Both the position numbers and the translations under genes were made by a program. A DNA stretch of 64,000 bases from Apoderus coryli (lineage: Eukaryota > Arthropoda > Insecta > Coleoptera > Attelabidae), in NCBI GenBank assembly GCA_911728435.2, contig OU452198.1, forward strand, positions 44,607,902 to 44,671,901. Reading direction: 5' to 3'. Below, piece after piece: positions 46,578-57,064 of this stretch. Numbering within the stretch: the stretch's first letter is position 1; each line of letters opens with the position of its first letter. Below the pieces are notes generated by a model. That model saw only the letters and a program-made list of their open reading frames with translations. It did not search any database and had not been told where the DNA came from.

Positions 46578-48244
46578 ACTCTTTAGGGTATACTCGATCA
46601 CATTGTGTACATCCTTTTTTTGTACATTGGAGGGACGGGACCGGTGGAATCAAATTTAAACCACCAACATTTTGGCGCGTTTTTAATGCTATCAAAATAT
46701 TGGTTTATATTAAAACCGTTGCAAAAAAACAATCTTTAATAACTTTAAATTTTTGGTCCATTTGTCTTCTTGTTAACCCCAAAAGTACAGCCCTATTCCC
46801 GGTTTAACCGTCGAATTGTATACAATTTTTCAAAAAAGGCAGGGCCGGAATATTACATTTTCTGTAAATTTACCCATTGAGTAAAGTAGCACATTATAAG
46901 ACAAAATGGGAAAAACACAATTATCATAAAATAAACTTTATTTCACTGACAGCCCCCATATCTATTAGGTAGACAAGATAAAGATAAAGCACTCTTGCTT
47001 TCATTCACCTTATCTGGTTGATCGAACAATTTACGTGGATACAGTCGACGACGTCGACGACATTCAATGGCTTGTCTATCAGCTGCACTTGCGTACGTAC
47101 CTACCTCTACATAAAAAAATAACAACTTCTTTGAGACTTGCATGCATTAACATTGACGTACCTAAAATTGCAACTCAAGGGGAGCTAGTAAAACATACAA
47201 AACAATGCAGTATATTTTTGTTTAGGATTCTATACGATGGTCTCATGAGCATTTAGTATTTAATATATCGGGTATCAGTCGTAGGACAATAGGAAAAAAA
47301 TTCTTTTAGGGAAATTCACCATGGGAAATCGCTGGAAATAGTTTTTTAGTTCCTCACTATACCGCTAAGGGGCGTAATAGATACAGTAATGCGAAAAATG
47401 CATTTTTATTGAAAATTTCGCAATATAAGTTAGAAAAACAATACTACCACGGTAATGCTACTGAGATTCGGCATCTTTTTGATGTATCACTTTTTATTGT
47501 AAGGTTTAAAATAAAGGCAGCAGGGAAGGACGAAATTTTACCTATGATAATGGCTATAACTTTGGTTTGGCTTAACCCAATTTATCAATCTAATTTTTGT
47601 TTAAGAACTCAAGCCTTGCTGATGAAGAAAAAAAATATTTTAAGTCATAATTGTTTTTTGGGGCTCCGCTAGATGGCGATATTTGCATCGCCTAAGGTTT
47701 TTTTGATTTTTCTTTAAAAACTTAAATGGTATGATACAAATATTTTATCAAAAATGAAAAGTAATTTGAATTTGCAACAAAAAAGTCCAAAACCGTACAG
47801 GAAAATCTGTATTCGTTTGAGAGTTATGGCCAAAAGAATGTTGTTCACCAAAATTCGTTGAAAAATCATGTATCTAATTTTCCGTGATCAAGAATGCCAT
47901 GGGAAATAAAGAAATAGGTTCAAAATTTATTAAACTGATAGTTTAACAAATAAAAATAATGACAGATCCATTAAAATTACCAAAATGCAGAGCTTTCATA
48001 AAATTTGTTAAAAGAGGTAGATCTAGATACCCATGAAACAAAATTGGGAGTTTCCATGCATGGGGACAAATAAATGCATGTTTTTGTTAATTAACTATCG
48101 CATTGGCCTTGATCTTATTTTTAGCTCTGATAATGTCGGAATATATCGACGAAACGTCGGTAGAGTTTGTTACAGCGTATATTTGTTTGTAATTATATAA
48201 ACACTTTCGTCTATACAAATAATATTTTCCAAACAGAATCTTAC
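46578..48244. other. Non-coding; probably intron of the gene whose exon follows
   Basis: Downstream, in minus sense, of the exon at 48245-48490. A minus frame at 46943-47143 (ECRRRRRLYPRKLFDQPDK) after a cag and before aataaa could be a terminal exon, but frame and splice phase are untested. The word cgacgaaacgtcgg near 48150 belongs to a hammerhead-like word pair with a broken core (CTGATAA). Confidence 0.35.
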
Positions 48245-48490
48245 CCTTATGATGTTTCCCATTGTACACTGTCTGATGTAGCACAAATTCCGTTGTACTT
48301 CGTATTGTCGTTGTAATACCATCCGTTACCCGATAGAACTGTCGTTCTTTGGCTAAAGTTGAGTCTTGTGCAAATTGCACCCACACAACCACAACTATCA
48401 CACACAGCACCACGATAGCCACGCATGTCAAAACGTTCGTTAGCTTCCTTCGAGTCATTTCGATCACAAGTTTCACTAAATCCAAGCTAA
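48245..48490 (-). CDS. Isolated first coding exon of a host gene, type II membrane protein
   Basis: On the minus strand an acceptor catttgtttcag ends at 48491. The exon starts at 48490 with 32 bases of 5' UTR, and ATG lies at 48458. The 71 codons begin MTRRKLTNVLTCVAIVVLCV: a short basic N-terminus, then a hydrophobic segment IVVLCVIVVVVWV (about residues 15-27), then a polar region (FAQDSTLAKERQFYRVTDG ... TTEFVLHQTVYN). The exon ends HHK plus one base, at donor g|gtaaga (intron from 48244). Base composition is richer in G+C than the flanks. This is the topology of a signal-anchor protein (glycosyltransferase or peptidase type), but I cannot name it. Other exons are not visible, so the introns are long. 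Confidence 0.5.
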
Positions 48491-48538
48491 CTGAAACAAA
48501 TGAGTAATACATTCATTAGTTATGATCGTGCATTAATG

Positions 48539-48695
48539 TACAGGGTGTGCCAAGCCCCAGGCCTATTGTATGAAAACCAGATAAGATAATAAAAATATTT
48601 TTTAAAGGGCTAAATTGAGTTGCGCTAAGGTCCATTTTGGGAAAGCAAAATATTTTTTCCATTTTCGCAAAATGGCAGTCTTTTAACACCCTGTA
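48539..48695. mobile_element. Mariner-type MITE, 157 bp
   Basis: tacagggtgt at 48539-48548 is exactly inverted at 48686-48695 (acaccctgta). Non-coding. It sits 49 bp upstream of the acceptor of the host exon (minus sense), that is, inside its intron. Confidence 0.65.
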
Positions 48696-48776
48696 TCTTT
48701 GTAAATAAGGACTTTTCGAAAAATTATATTTTAGGTTTCTTTTATGATTAGATGTCCCCTATTCACTCACAAATTT

Positions 48777-51355
48777 TATTTATTTATTTATTTATTTATT
48801 TATTAATCTACGGACAAAGACCATTATTACAACATGTACAAAACAATAGCATACAACATAATACAGAAATTATAAAACTTACATAACTCTAGACTATCCA
48901 TTACAATTGAACTTAATAAAAAAAACAAAAAACCAGCAATTGCGGGACATACAACAGCTCGCAGGACTCAATGCTCGCTGATGTTAAGGAATTAATGAAC
49001 GATAATTTATTTTAAATTTTAAAAACAAGAAATTAGGGAAACCATTCATCTCTAGACCCCCTCCTCAAGCGACCGGCGAACTCACCAAATGGTGCAAAGA
49101 AATCGATGTTATGATTAGAACAACGATTCGCCAGTCGCGCCACTCTGGTGACAAAGGTATTCATAGCGTAGTTCGCGCGGTGGAACGAGACGTGAAAGAG
49201 ATCAGAACTTCTGCTTTGTCTAGGGGGAACATGAAAACCAATCTGGGATAAAAGACTAGAAGATAAAAGAGTATTGTTTAAAATTTTATATAGTATAGTC
49301 AGATCCCTGACAACCCTGCGGGCGCCCAATGTAGCCAACTCCAGCTCACTCAGCAATACGCCGTAGTTTATGTTAAAATTTACGGGTCGTTCACGGCCGA
49401 GTCTAAAATGAACGTACCTCAGAAAACGGTACTGAACCCTCTCGATACAGACAGTGTGACAAACATAAGATGGAGACCACACCGCAGAGGCGTACTCCAA
49501 ATGCGGCCTCACAAGGGATGTGTACAGGGCTCTGAATGTACCAATCTGACTGAAATCCCCCGAACAACGTCTGATGAAGCCCAACATCTTAATGGACCGC
49601 GATGTCGCGCGCCTGATGTGGTCGGTGTAGCTCAGTGAAGAATCCAAGTAAACACCCAGATCCTTGACCAAAGCCTTATAATCCAAAGCGTCCCGGTCAA
49701 TAAAGTATTCGTGAAAAAGTGGATCCCTAGTACGGTTAAAATTAACGCAAAAGCACTTCGATATATTCAAATCCAACCCATTCGCCTCGCACCAATGCAC
49801 AAGCCGAATAACATCCTCCTGCAAAAGGTAGCAATCGGATGGGCCTGCAATACGCCACTTTAGATCATCAGCAAATAACTTGATCTCACTATGAACGAAA
49901 CATTGCTCTATGTCATTGACAAATAAGTTAAATAATAAGGGGCCCAAATGAGACCCCTGAGGAACACCAGATGAAACTAATATGGGCCTGGAATGAAACT
50001 CATTGATCCGGACAACCTGAGTTCTACCACATAAGTAGCTCCCCAACCAGTCCCACATAGGCGCAGAAACTCCAACAATCCCAAGCTTCTCAATGAGAAG
50101 CCGATGGTTGACACTGTCGAAAGCCTTAGAGAAGTCGGTGTAAATGGCATGAACTTGATATCCGTGCTCCAAAGCCCGGGACAAATAGTTTGTGAATTCG
50201 AGGAGATTGAGCTCGGTAGATTTACCTGCCTGAAATCCAAATTGATCGGAGATCACTAGTGGCCGTCAGATAACGAGTGATCAGGTTTTCGAATAGTTTC
50301 GGAATTGAATTCAATATACAGACCGGTCGGTAATTTGTTACTTCATTTCTGTTGCCGGATTTAAAAATAGGGTTAATGAAACTAGTTTTCCATAATACAG
50401 GGAAAGTGCCAGTGAAGACCGAATGATTGAAAATAATTTGAAGCGGTCTAGCAAGCGAAAAGCTACAATTCCTGAGAAGCAAGGCTGGGATTCCGTCGGG
50501 ACCGGCGGACTTCCTCACTTCCAAGCCAACAATTGCCTCTAAAATATCTGAGAGAGAGATGTGATGATCGGAAACATTCACTAGGGTGTCCCCGACACAG
50601 CCAACCGGAGAGTCATCTGTCGTTATACACTGATTCAAAATACGCAGCAAACAAATCCGCCCCACACTGATCGGCGTCGCTCGTTCGTTCACCCCATGAT
50701 AGACGCGAGGGCAGGTCTGAAGATCCTCTTTTAGAATTAATGAACCCCCAAAAAGCTCCAATGTTCTGAGGCAGCTCACTCTCAATTGCATTTGTAAAAG
50801 ACATACAGCAAACGCGAGAAAGGCGATTACATTCACTTCTGAGTCTGCTAAAGTCCGCATAATGGGTCTGCGAGCCTGTGAATTTGTAACGCTTGTGAGC
50901 CCTCTTCTTTTCAAATATGAGCTGTTTCAGCTTCAGTGAATACCACCGCGGAAATCGTTTAGAGGAACACCTCTTCTTGGGCACAAAAACCTCGAACGCA
51001 TCGAATAAGATGTGGTAAAAGGTATCGACCATGTCATCCACCGACCGATAGGAGAGAAGAAAATCCCACCGAATGCCACCAAGACGGTCATTCAATGACT
51101 CAAAGTCGGCCGACTTAAAATCGTAGTAAAACCTTTCCGCTTGACGAGAAGAAGCCACTTTGTGGGTTCTGAATGGTATATGAACAACCAAAGGAGGGTG
51201 ATAACTGTCCGGCTCGATCAGAACATCCTCCGCAACGACAACCCTGGAGTCGGGATTGTGGGCCAGGACCAAGTCCAGAATACGGCCAATACGACCGGGC
51301 GTCCTGATGAATTGAAATAAGTTGTGAAAATGAATGAAATTTTGAGAAACACCTT
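48777..51355 (-). pseudogene. 5'-truncated Jockey-type LINE with (AATA)n tail
   Basis: Right to left: endonuclease remnant GRILDLVLAHNPDSRVVVAE..DSYHPPLVVHI (from about 51300), a long linker (YYDFKSADFESLNDRL, WYSLKLKQLIFEKKRAHKRY), ending AAYFESVYNDR at 50613. After a shift comes SAGPDGIPALLLRNC, INPIFKSGNRNEVTNYRPVC. After a second shift near 50245: SDQFGFQAGKSTELNLLEFT, AIYTDFSKAFDSVNHRLL, SGVPQGSHLGPLLFNLFVND, IKLFADDLKWRI (Asp pair intact), KDLGVYLDSSLSY and the C-terminus ending DEWFP at 49033. The last 407 codons are open. The tail is (aata)7-like at 48777-48806. Two frameshifts plus 5' truncation: not mobile. Confidence 0.9.
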
Positions 51356-53395
51356 GTATAAACGAAAAACAAATACAAACCAAAAGACAAATAACTGCAA
51401 AATATAATAAATCACATCTTTCTTAAAAGTAACTGTTATGCTCCTTGAAGAAAAAATTCTCAAAAGACTCACCCATCTTGTTTTAAAATTCCAGCCTTCA
51501 ACAATGTAACAATAATTCTTGCACACACTAGTTAACCGCTGATTGAAATTATGATTATTTTAAGAGCAGGAACAAAAAAAGTATGTAATCGTCCATCCGC
51601 ATATCTTACGGTTCCAGTCAAGTCTAATGGCATCAGAAGTGAGTGTGAAAAAGGCAACATCATAAAGTTGAGTTTGAAGTGACAGAATTATTAATAAAGG
51701 CAAATAATATTATCTTACAATGAAGAGTATTGTTTTGAAGAGGTATTGTTATTTGAAATGCATAATGCAACCCTTAGTTGTCTATTTGTTCATTGTTTAA
51801 GAAGCTAAAAGTTGTACGGGGTCAGTGTTCTCTATTATTTTAGATATATCATCGATTTTATTTATTATTTCTAGTCTTTAAACTTGGATTAGAAGCGCAG
51901 TGTTAATGTCAATACTGCACGGAGGTTGTCAATGGCTTTTTATAAAAAATACTCGGTGTGATCCATAAGATAATCCACCAAAAACAATATAATGCCATGT
52001 AAGCAAACAACGGCTTCCATGTAATTTTCATATTTCAATTCCACTGGTCAAGCAGCTTGAAGAAAACCAATGCTAGTTTTCCTAAGCTTATAACAAAAGT
52101 ATTTTCGTGTGTGATTTCTGCATTTCTATGGCATTGAGTTCGAGTTTGACATCCTTGAATACTAAAACTATGAGTGATCGCTCTAGCATTGACCCAGATC
52201 TTCAGAAAGAATATACGATTAAAACATTAATCCGTTTATAAAGTTGTCCTATCACCGTCTATAAAAAGACAGTTGGATCATACTCTATCAAAAACTTGAT
52301 TTCTGTGCCCATAACCTACTAATTTGCACCAATATTTAGTTTGTCGTGGTTTCTCCATGAATTCTGCTTCAGAAAGTGACTGGGATTTTCAAAATAAGTA
52401 CTACTGGACTAGAGAGTAGAGAAAATCTCTACGAAAAGATGCATGAAGAAATGTATAGTAAAATGGTTGGAAGTCGGTTAAATTGAAGCAAAGTTGCGCA
52501 TTTATGAGCCCAACAATTTCCCGTTTAGAATTAGTTCTGAAGATATTCAGAAAAAATTGGAATTTTAGTAATTTTTTTTTCTCCTCGCTTCATATTAAAA
52601 TAAATTGCACATTGACATTGTCACTTTTGGCATCCGACAGTTCATTTTTGACCAGCCATCATCAACTTTGTTTTTTTTTTAATACGGACCTGTATTTTAA
52701 CTGTTTGACTGCCATACAAAAATTTTAAAAACGGTAATTTTTTTTTTATTTTTGCGTTTTTTTCCAAATAGTATTTTGCTTGTAATAACCTAAAAAAATA
52801 AGATTTATCGCTTGTTTTCCTATAAAAATTAATAGTTTTTTAGGCAGACACCTGTGTCTGACATTTCGAAAGTTGGTTGACATATTTTGAAAAACTCTTA
52901 TGCAGATACCTATTTGCCAGCTGACTGTCTGTATCTCTTCTTATTACCGTTGAAAAGAAATCAACACATGCGTTATCGGTGCGAATATAAACGCACGTAG
53001 TAGATATTTTGTATTGGACCTAAATAGTGCCGCCGATGCTACACTTTTTTTAATGTGACTTTAAAATGAGGCTTCAAGTACTAATCAAAACCAGGGCATT
53101 TCATATGTTAATAGCATGTTGTTATTGAGCGTTCACTTGATGGGCGTACCTGTACGAAAGACGAACGCTGGACGAAAGAGAATAAGAAAAATCCAAACAG
53201 TCAGATATATAGGTGATCAAGTACTTGCTTGATGATAATGAGTAATATTGTTATCTCTTGGATTGTGGTAGTTGTCGAGAAATATCTATTTTTATTTTCA
53301 GTGGCGCAGTTAAAAAAGTATTTTGAGTAAGTACTGTGTTTACTGTGGCTCAAACATCCCACTTTTTTTCCAATTTTTTCCCCTTTATCCCCTTT
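51356..53395. other. Non-coding stretch
   Basis: No gene supported. cagacac/gtgtctg around 52847-52862 is a short hairpin; cagacacctgtgtct recurs near 57005. The frame at 52483-52728 is rejected (no domain, Phe/Ser-rich). Confidence 0.4.
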
Positions 53396-53553
53396 CTCAG
53401 GAACTAAAACATGTTTTTGAAGACAAATTAATAATCATTTTCAGTATCCTTTTCTAATCAAAGCTAAAACAAACTCAACGATGTAAAGGGTACTGAAAAT
53501 GATTTTTAATATGTCTTATATTATCTTCAAAAACATGTTTTAATTACTGAAGA
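53396..53553. repeat. Inverted repeat just 5' of the intact LINE
   Basis: Arm 53396-53453 (ctaaaacatgtttttgaag ... attttcagtatccttt) is inverted at 53485-53553 with a 10-bp insertion and a few mismatches, about 31 bp apart. It could be the LINE 5' UTR folding on itself or an older fold-back element into which the LINE inserted. Confidence 0.7.
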
Positions 53554-53564
53554 AGATAGCATAG

Positions 53565-56500
53565 CCTAACAATGACCATCCGCTTGACATTCGCTCGCAC
53601 TCTGGTAACCCCACGTTAAATTGTCCTTGCTTTAAGATGACTCACATCAACATACAGTGCTTGACGAATAAATTGCTAAATGTAGAAATGTTTTTGAGTG
53701 AGCATGGTCCTGATGTCTTTTGCATGACGGAGCACTGGATTGCTGGTAATAATATTGAAATGTTACAACTTAGAAATTATAAATTGGTTTCATATTTTTC
53801 AAGACAAAAAATAAATACGCACGGTGGGAGTGCAATTTTTGTTAGGGATGACATTGCGAGTGACTGTAGACCGGTTGTTTATATTAACGGTTTATCGTTG
53901 GAGAGAACGATTGAGTGTTCCGCTGTCTCATATGGGGACTGTTGTATTGTAGCTATATACAGACCGCCTACTGCTGACTTTGTGGATTTCATAGGTGTTC
54001 TTTCGGACATCTTTGAGTTTTCAGCGAAGGGCTTTAAATTTACTTATGTTTGCGGTGACTTAAATGTAGATGGATTAAGGGTTTCTTTAGAGAGTAACAT
54101 ACTGCGTGACTTAATAGACAGCTTTCAGTTAAAATCACTTATAAAAGAGCCGACTAGAATTGCTAATTTGAATGGTCTAATGGTTGAAAGCGCAATCGAT
54201 TATGTCATAACTAATGATCTAAGTATCAACTGTGTAGTACATGATCCGGCGCTGTCTGATCATACTGCACAGACTATCGAATGTCTTAAGAGGGCAGATG
54301 AAACCAACCATAGTCATGATCGGGACTGCCGTGAGACGGTCGAGCGACGAATTATAAACGATAATACAATAAGGGAATTTAAGAATCGTTTCCAAAATAT
54401 GTATGAGCTCTTGGAGAATTATGAGGAAGCTAATATTGACAATTATTTTGAATTTTTTTGGCAAAATGTATACAATATTTTTGAGATATCTTTCCCTAGA
54501 GTTACGCGTAGTTTTAGCACTAATAAAAACAAAATAAAAAAAATTAGATTTTCTGAGAATCTTATACGACAGCGGGAAAATTTGGTGGAGCTTCATAATA
54601 TAAGCAAGATGTCTAATGATACAGTAATAAAAGAGCATTACAAAATTCAGAAAAAACAGTATAATAATGACATAAAACGTGAACGTATTCAAAATAACAT
54701 GGTAAGAGCTACCGACACAAAGGCTATATGGTCTCTTGTGAATGAAAATTTAAATAGAATAAGGAAAAAACAGAATATAACTCTTAATGTGGACGGTGTA
54801 AAAGTATCAGATCCTAACGAGTTAGCTTCGGTGTTTGGTCATCATTTCTCGACAAACATACACGAGAAGGTTAAATCACACTTTCAGGTTCTCTCCGATG
54901 ATTGCACTGTTTGTCCCAGCACCAATAAAAGCTTGTACTTCTTTCCAGTAACTTTTGATGAAATTAAGACAATTATTACAAATTTACCAAATAAAAGGTC
55001 AGTGGGTATAGACGAGTTGTCAGTTAGAATTGTTAAATCTTGTTCTGATGAATTTTCAAGGAATTTGGTCCTTATAATAAATAAGTCTATTGCCACTGGT
55101 ATCTTTCCCTCTAGACTTAAGACTTCTTTGATTATACCTATATACAAAAAGAGTGATATACATGACATAAACAACTATAGGCCAATATCATTGTTGAGCA
55201 TACTTTCCAAAATTATTGAAAAGGCTGTGTCTGACCGTGTCAGAGGGTTCCTGAATAAAAATAATCTATTTTCGAATGATCAACATGGGTTTAGAGCACG
55301 TCATTCTACAGAGACCGCAGTTGTGGACTTTGTGCAGTATGTTTATAATTGCTTAGATGCTAGTCTTTACTTGCTGGGAATTTTCTTTGACCTCACAAGT
55401 GCCTTTGATACCATAGATATTTCCTTTGTTGGTCGAAAGTTATCAAACCTTGGTATAAGGGGAAAAATAAACGACTGGTTTATTTCTTACCTGAGTAATA
55501 GACATTTGATTGTGAAGGTTGGAAACTCTTTCTCTAAAAGGTACAATGTCGATATAGGAACCCCGCAGGGGAGCGTTCTGGGGCCATTGATATTCTTGCT
55601 CTATGTAAATGATTTGTCGTCTGAAATAAAAACTGAAAAAATATGCATGTTTGCAGACGATACCTCAATGGTAATATCGGCATTGGATGTGCGGGAGCTG
55701 GAATGCAAAACTAATAATATACTACATGATTTTAGTCAATGGTGTTACAAAAATAAATTGATTATTAACCCAGAAAAAACAGCTTGTGTTATGTTTAGAA
55801 CTAAAATGAGAGATGTTAAATTCGACTTAAATTTACATTTAAATTCATATCCCATAAAATATTCTGAAAAAACTAAATTCTTAGGTATTGTGTTGGATGA
55901 GCACCTAAGTTGGTCTCATCATATTGATCAGCTGTGTTCGGAGCTTGCTCGCACGTTCTTTGCTGTGTCTATATTGAAAAATTCCTTAACCACAAGGGCT
56001 CTCTTGAGTGTTTATTATGCACTTGCATATTCTAGATTATGTTACGGTATTGTTGTGTGGGGACAGAGTGTGGATGTTAATCGAATATTTATTCTTCAAA
56101 AGAGAATTATCCGAAAAATATTTAATCTGAAATATCTCGAATCGTGTAGGGAAACCTTTAAAAATCAAAAGATATTGACTCTACCGTGTGTTTATATATT
56201 GAACATAGCAATGCATGTTTTTAAAATGCAATCTGGATTGAGGCGGGCTACTCATAGTTACTCGACGCGGAATAGAGATAAGATTTATATTGACAAATAT
56301 AACCTAACGATGTACAAGAAGTCTCCAATATGTGCAGGTTCTTATATTTTTAATAAAATACCTGAGCATATAAAACTGTCCAAAACGGAAAATATATTCA
56401 AAACGAAACTTAAAAAGTATTTAGTTGACAAGTGTTTCTACAGTTTGACGGAGTTTTTCAGCGCTTGAGCTGTTAATGTATATGTGATTGTTACCTTATA

Positions 56501-56667
56501 CTCTTGTGTGTTATAGTGGTATGTTTTAATATTTAATGTATTCGTGTATTTATAGAAAGATTTTATCTATTTGTTGTAACTAGAATATAGTATCTTTGTA
56601 ATGACGACCCTATCCAATTACACGATTGGCTTGAGGTGTGAATAAAATAAATAAAAAATAAAAATAA
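53565..56667 (+). mobile_element. Jockey/CR1-group non-LTR retrotransposon, best preserved copy
   Basis: The open frame runs back to a stop at 53562-53564. The 3' UTR carries aataaa words and an A-rich tail, aataaaataaataaaaaata..., at 56641-56667. No separate ORF1 (gag-like) frame is visible upstream, so the copy is 5'-truncated or the subfamily lacks it. I found no convincing target-site duplication. Confidence 0.8.
53637..56468 (+). CDS. LINE endonuclease-reverse transcriptase, 943 aa, uninterrupted
   Basis: Nicks target DNA and reverse-transcribes the element RNA at the nick. Residues 1-210, AP-endonuclease: HINIQCL (3-9), TEHW with Glu32, AIYRPP, GDLN (140-143), IDYV (187-190) and SDH (207-209), so catalytic residues are present. 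Residues 440-720, reverse transcriptase: NYRPISLLSILSKIIEK, DQHGFRARHSTETAVVDF, FFDLTSAFDTID (583-594), GTPQGSVLGPLIFLLYVNDL (641-660) and MFADDTSMV with Asp674/Asp675. C-terminal domain with YSRLCYGIVVWG, RVFILQKR-like (RIFILQKRIIRKIF) and ending YSLTEFFSA. ATG at 53637 is the first in frame; the frame is open 24 codons further upstream. No stops or shifts. It is the reference for the degenerate copies at 22.7-25.3 and 32.3-33.9 kb. Confidence 0.93.
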   Translation: MTHINIQCLTNKLLNVEMFLSEHGPDVFCMTEHWIAGNNIEMLQLRNYKLVSYFSRQKINTHGGSAIFVRDDIASDCRPVVYINGLSLERTIECSAVSYGDCCIVAIYRPPTADFVDFIGVLSDIFEFSAKGFKFTYVCGDLNVDGLRVSLESNILRDLIDSFQLKSLIKEPTRIANLNGLMVESAIDYVITNDLSINCVVHDPALSDHTAQTIECLKRADETNHSHDRDCRETVERRIINDNTIREFKNRFQNMYELLENYEEANIDNYFEFFWQNVYNIFEISFPRVTRSFSTNKNKIKKIRFSENLIRQRENLVELHNISKMSNDTVIKEHYKIQKKQYNNDIKRERIQNNMVRATDTKAIWSLVNENLNRIRKKQNITLNVDGVKVSDPNELASVFGHHFSTNIHEKVKSHFQVLSDDCTVCPSTNKSLYFFPVTFDEIKTIITNLPNKRSVGIDELSVRIVKSCSDEFSRNLVLIINKSIATGIFPSRLKTSLIIPIYKKSDIHDINNYRPISLLSILSKIIEKAVSDRVRGFLNKNNLFSNDQHGFRARHSTETAVVDFVQYVYNCLDASLYLLGIFFDLTSAFDTIDISFVGRKLSNLGIRGKINDWFISYLSNRHLIVKVGNSFSKRYNVDIGTPQGSVLGPLIFLLYVNDLSSEIKTEKICMFADDTSMVISALDVRELECKTNNILHDFSQWCYKNKLIINPEKTACVMFRTKMRDVKFDLNLHLNSYPIKYSEKTKFLGIVLDEHLSWSHHIDQLCSELARTFFAVSILKNSLTTRALLSVYYALAYSRLCYGIVVWGQSVDVNRIFILQKRIIRKIFNLKYLESCRETFKNQKILTLPCVYILNIAMHVFKMQSGLRRATHSYSTRNRDKIYIDKYNLTMYKKSPICAGSYIFNKIPEHIKLSKTENIFKTKLKKYLVDKCFYSLTEFFSA

Positions 56668-57064
56668 CGAAACGTTGAAGAAACAAAAGGAAAGGGGATA
56701 AAATTGTAATGAAATTATACAGTTTCAATTAAATATACGTGTTTAAATGGTTGACCTCATTCCCAAGAAAAAGTCAAAAAGAAGGTTCAAAAAATCAAAA
56801 AAAAAAAACTGGAAAATCAGAAAATCAGAAAATTTGTCAAAGGCGTATAGCCCCCAGTGCCATAGCTGACATATGACTTTATTTTGATAAATTAATTTGC
56901 AGATACAGTCGAGTCGAGCTACAGTAAGTTTTCTGTTTTGGAATTAGTAGCAGTAGCATTAGTAGACACCGGTGACTACCGTGGCACCACGGGTAAGATC
57001 AATGTCAGACACCTGTGTCTACTGTGACAGGCAATCTGTTAACAACTGCCCTAACAAATAGGGG
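56668..57064. other. Non-coding stretch
   Basis: Between the LINE tail and the DNA element that follows; nothing recognised except the cagacacctgtgtct word near 57005. Confidence 0.4.

Noticed and set aside
46943..47143. Possible terminal exon (Arg-rich, followed by aataaa)
   Set aside because: Frame and acceptor are plausible but nothing ties it to the exon at 48245-48490; chance cannot be excluded.
48115..48165. ctgataatgtcgg...cgacgaaacgtcgg as a hammerhead
   Set aside because: Good stem II, but the core reads CTGATAA, losing an essential G, and stem I is about 3 bp.
54219..54692. 157-codon minus frame within the LINE
   Set aside because: Antisense shadow of the LINE polyprotein.
53548..56682. 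tgaagaa on both sides of the LINE as a target-site duplication
   Set aside because: Only 7 bp, and 8 bases lie between the A-rich tail and the right copy.
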